Made by a program: the position numbers and the translations under genes. The notes under the pieces were generated by a model that was not told where the DNA came from, did not search any database, and was given only the letters and a program-made list of their open reading frames with translations. Below are positions 3,541-5,204 of a stretch of 5,204 nucleotides of DNA, one piece after another; positions within the stretch are counted from its first letter, which is position 1, and each line of letters starts with the position of its first letter. The stretch covers positions 1 through 5,204 of the forward strand of contig JASEFB010000105.1 in the NCBI GenBank assembly GCA_030019325.1, read 5' to 3'. This DNA comes from an archaeon. Its GTDB lineage: Archaea; Halobacteriota; Syntropharchaeia; Alkanophagales; Methanospirareceae.

Positions 3541-5145
3541 TCAATCTAATGTTGGATGAAGAGCAAAGAAACTCCGTGCCTTAGATGCCGAATTGGCAAT
3601 TAAACTCCCAATCTTACCCAAGACAGCCACTTTTCCCGCCATCTTTGCCCACATTACCTTCAGATTATGAGCCGTGCATACCAGATTATGCTCTGTTCGC
3701 ACTTTTTCTATCCCTCTTGTCAGAAATTCTCTGAATTTCAGATTATGCTTAATATTACCGAAGGGCCACTCAACCGTCTCTTTACGCTTTTTGTACTCCT
3801 CTTTCCCCTCCTCCGATTGCATCTTAGCTGCCATCCTCCTCCGTTCCGCCTCGTAGTCATCACTCGTGATTACCCTTCTTCTCTGCTCGCCGGCGCATTC
3901 TGATCGATAGGGGCACTCAGTGCAGTTCGCACCATAATAGGTGTACAGCGGCTTGCCGTTATACTCATACTCCCCCTTTCTGGTGAGTACCTCGCCATTA
4001 GGGCATATAAACTGGTCCTTCTCTTCATCGTACATGAACTTCTCCTTTGAATACGGACCATCCTTAACCCTCTTGCCCTTCTGCTCCTGCGCCTGCTTGC
4101 TGTCCGGGATATAGCCATCCAGCCCCTTCTCCTCCATATACCGCAGGTTTACGCCGCTGAAGTAGCCGTTATCCATGCTCACCTTTCTTCCTGCTGGCAA
4201 GCCTCCCAGGTTCTCCTCCGTCATTTCTACCTGCGGCTGCAACTGGTTATGGTCGGTGCAATCCTGAGTAACGTCGTTAGCAAGAATTATTCCCGAATCA
4301 TGGTCCACGGTTATCTGTGAATTGTATGACAACGCCGTGCGCTTCTTCTTATTCTCCATAAACCTCGCTTCGTGATCAGTCAGACTGACGGCTCCCTGTC
4401 CACTCTTATTGAGCTCTTCCTCTGCCTTATCGAGCTTCTTCATGACCTTCTCCTTATCTCTCTCATCGCCTCGTGCATACTGCTCGATAATCTTCTTCGC
4501 AGCGCTCTTTAATCCAATGCCAGAGGCTTGTTCAATCTCCTCTATCTTCTTGCGAAGCTTCTCCTGTGTATCGAGTTCTGAAGGAAGCTCGTCACCTCTC
4601 TTCTCACCGTAGAGCCTGTCCTCTTCTTCATCTACCTCAATCCCTCTCTCTATTATCCTCCTTATCTCCTCTAGCTCTTCCTTACTCAGCGTGTAGTTGT
4701 TTGAGGCGTTGGCTTTAATCTTAGTCCCATCCGTGGAGATATGCCCCAGGTTCAGTATCCCCAGCGCTTTGGCAATCGTGACGGTCTTCTTGAATACCTC
4801 TTCAATCAGCTCCTTGTTCTCCTTTCTAAAGTTGCAGATTGTTCTGAAATCGGGCTTCTCATTCCCGGTTAGATACATGTAGACCACGTTCTCCTGAGTC
4901 AGCTTTGCTATCTTTCTCGAAGACCATACCGCATCAATGGACGCCATGATCACCAGTCTGAGCAACATCCGGCGTGAATATGCGGGATTGCCGGGTGTAA
5001 ACCGGTACTTCTTCTCCACTTCACTAATGTCTATACTATTCACGATGGCAACAACCAGGTGGCAGATGTGGTCTACCGGTATGAGATCACTAACAGCTGG
5101 GGGCAATAGCCATGACTGCCCCATTTTATCATCCCTTATCGCCAT
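3541..5145 (-). CDS. IS1182-family transposase (DDE)
   Basis: This 534-residue protein appears complete. The N-terminal domain (about 1-125) has the DUF772-like pattern LLPPAVSDLIPVDHICHLVV, YSRRMLLRLVIMASID, SSRKIAK and PDFRTICNFRKEN. The split RNase-H-like catalytic core has D139 in HISTDGTKIKANAS, D325 in KVSMDNGYFSG and E459 in VEWPFGNIK, the expected DDE triad. Between D139 and D325 lies a long charged, coiled-coil-like insert (about 155-250). Cysteines at 381, 408, 411 and 417 (CPNG, C..CPYRSEC) form a zinc-ribbon-like cluster typical of the family. The length suits IS1182 elements. The ATG at 5145 is chosen because it begins the conserved N-terminus and follows the promoter closely. 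No frameshift or internal stop is seen, so it may be active. Confidence 0.92.
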   Translation of the reverse strand: MAIRDDKMGQSWLLPPAVSDLIPVDHICHLVVAIVNSIDISEVEKKYRFTPGNPAYSRRMLLRLVIMASIDAVWSSRKIAKLTQENVVYMYLTGNEKPDFRTICNFRKENKELIEEVFKKTVTIAKALGILNLGHISTDGTKIKANASNNYTLSKEELEEIRRIIERGIEVDEEEDRLYGEKRGDELPSELDTQEKLRKKIEEIEQASGIGLKSAAKKIIEQYARGDERDKEKVMKKLDKAEEELNKSGQGAVSLTDHEARFMENKKKRTALSYNSQITVDHDSGIILANDVTQDCTDHNQLQPQVEMTEENLGGLPAGRKVSMDNGYFSGVNLRYMEEKGLDGYIPDSKQAQEQKGKRVKDGPYSKEKFMYDEEKDQFICPNGEVLTRKGEYEYNGKPLYTYYGANCTECPYRSECAGEQRRRVITSDDYEAERRRMAAKMQSEEGKEEYKKRKETVEWPFGNIKHNLKFREFLTRGIEKVRTEHNLVCTAHNLKVMWAKMAGKVAVLGKIGSLIANSASKARSFFALHPTLD

Positions 5146-5161
5146 TTCTCATCAACGCCCC

Positions 5162-5174
5162 GCTTTTATAACCA
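5162..5174 (-). promoter_or_regulatory. TATA-like promoter of the transposase
   Basis: Minus-strand GGTTATAAAAGCG lies about 22 nt upstream of the ATG at 5145. Archaeal transcription starts about 25 bp after the TATA box, so the transcript would be leaderless or nearly so. This fits the lack of a good Shine-Dalgarno sequence before the ATG. Confidence 0.5.
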
Positions 5175-5204
5175 AATAATAATTGTGCAAGCCACAATAA
5201 AAGG

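Larger units (their letters stand above)
3505..5194 (-). mobile_element. IS1182-family insertion sequence
   Basis: The element is about 1.69 kb with a single transposase gene. Candidate imperfect terminal inverted repeats are AGGCTGTCCAACAA (3505-3518) and, reading inward on the minus strand from 5194, TGGCTTGCACAATT. They share GGCT and part of the CA-rich stretch only if gaps are allowed, so the ends are approximate. The left flank is the paralogous TIGR04076-type gene, broken after CAAACC. The last bases of the window (TAAAAGG, 5198-5204) could be the other half of the same palindrome. No target-site duplication is clear. The element looks more GC-rich than the AT-rich genes beside it. Confidence 0.75.

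Noticed and set aside
3870..4118. 82-codon minus-strand frame with Arg/Ser-rich protein
   Set aside because: It lies wholly inside the transposase gene in another frame, and its composition is that of a frame shadow.

Overview
The window looks like archaeal accessory DNA, probably from a euryarchaeal methanogen or ANME-type organism. The grounds are AT-rich TATA-like promoters, a short-leader transposase promoter, archaeal-type RelE and PIN proteins, and a TIGR04076-type small protein. The lineage is an inference and cannot be fixed from 5.2 kb. All real genes read on the minus strand, so the biological order runs from high to low coordinates.

Reading that way: (1) about 3505-5194 is an IS1182-family insertion sequence with an intact 534-residue DDE transposase. 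(2) It cuts off the 5' half of a TIGR04076-type gene (3328-3504). This remnant is translationally linked to a PIN-domain protein (2876-3331) and a 65-residue probable partner (2678-2875). (3) A badly decayed copy of wecB, the UDP-GlcNAc 2-epimerase gene, follows at 2500-2649. (4) About 330 bp with no gene (2168-2499) is packed with palindromes and one GC-rich double-hairpin repeat. (5) The first ~33 codons of a nucleotide-sugar dehydrogenase gene (wecC-like) survive at 2045-2167 and run straight into an intact TIGR04076-type gene (1776-2057). (6) A RelB/RelE-type toxin-antitoxin pair (1221-1705) is joined by ATGA overlaps to a second, almost full-length wecB (110-1224). That wecB carries one small frameshift and an in-frame 15-codon repeat insertion. 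(7) Positions 1-109 hold no gene, only a possible hairpin just after wecB.

The main pattern is a cassette present twice in the same order: TIGR04076-type gene, then a two-gene toxin-antitoxin-like module, then wecB. The first copy has the PIN/65-residue pair and a ruined wecB. The second has RelBE and a nearly intact wecB. The modules are fused to their neighbours by 0-4 bp junctions. WecB and WecC would together make UDP-ManNAc and UDP-ManNAcA for surface glycans, so the locus reads as a glycan-precursor operon repeatedly remodelled by toxin-antitoxin modules, palindromic repeats and an IS.

Two repeat families sit inside reading frames without breaking them. A GC-rich 41-42 bp double hairpin lies in wecB, and an AT-rich palindrome lies in the TIGR04076-type gene. 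Both also occur in the intergenic region. The IS seems to have inserted into another copy of the AT-rich palindrome.
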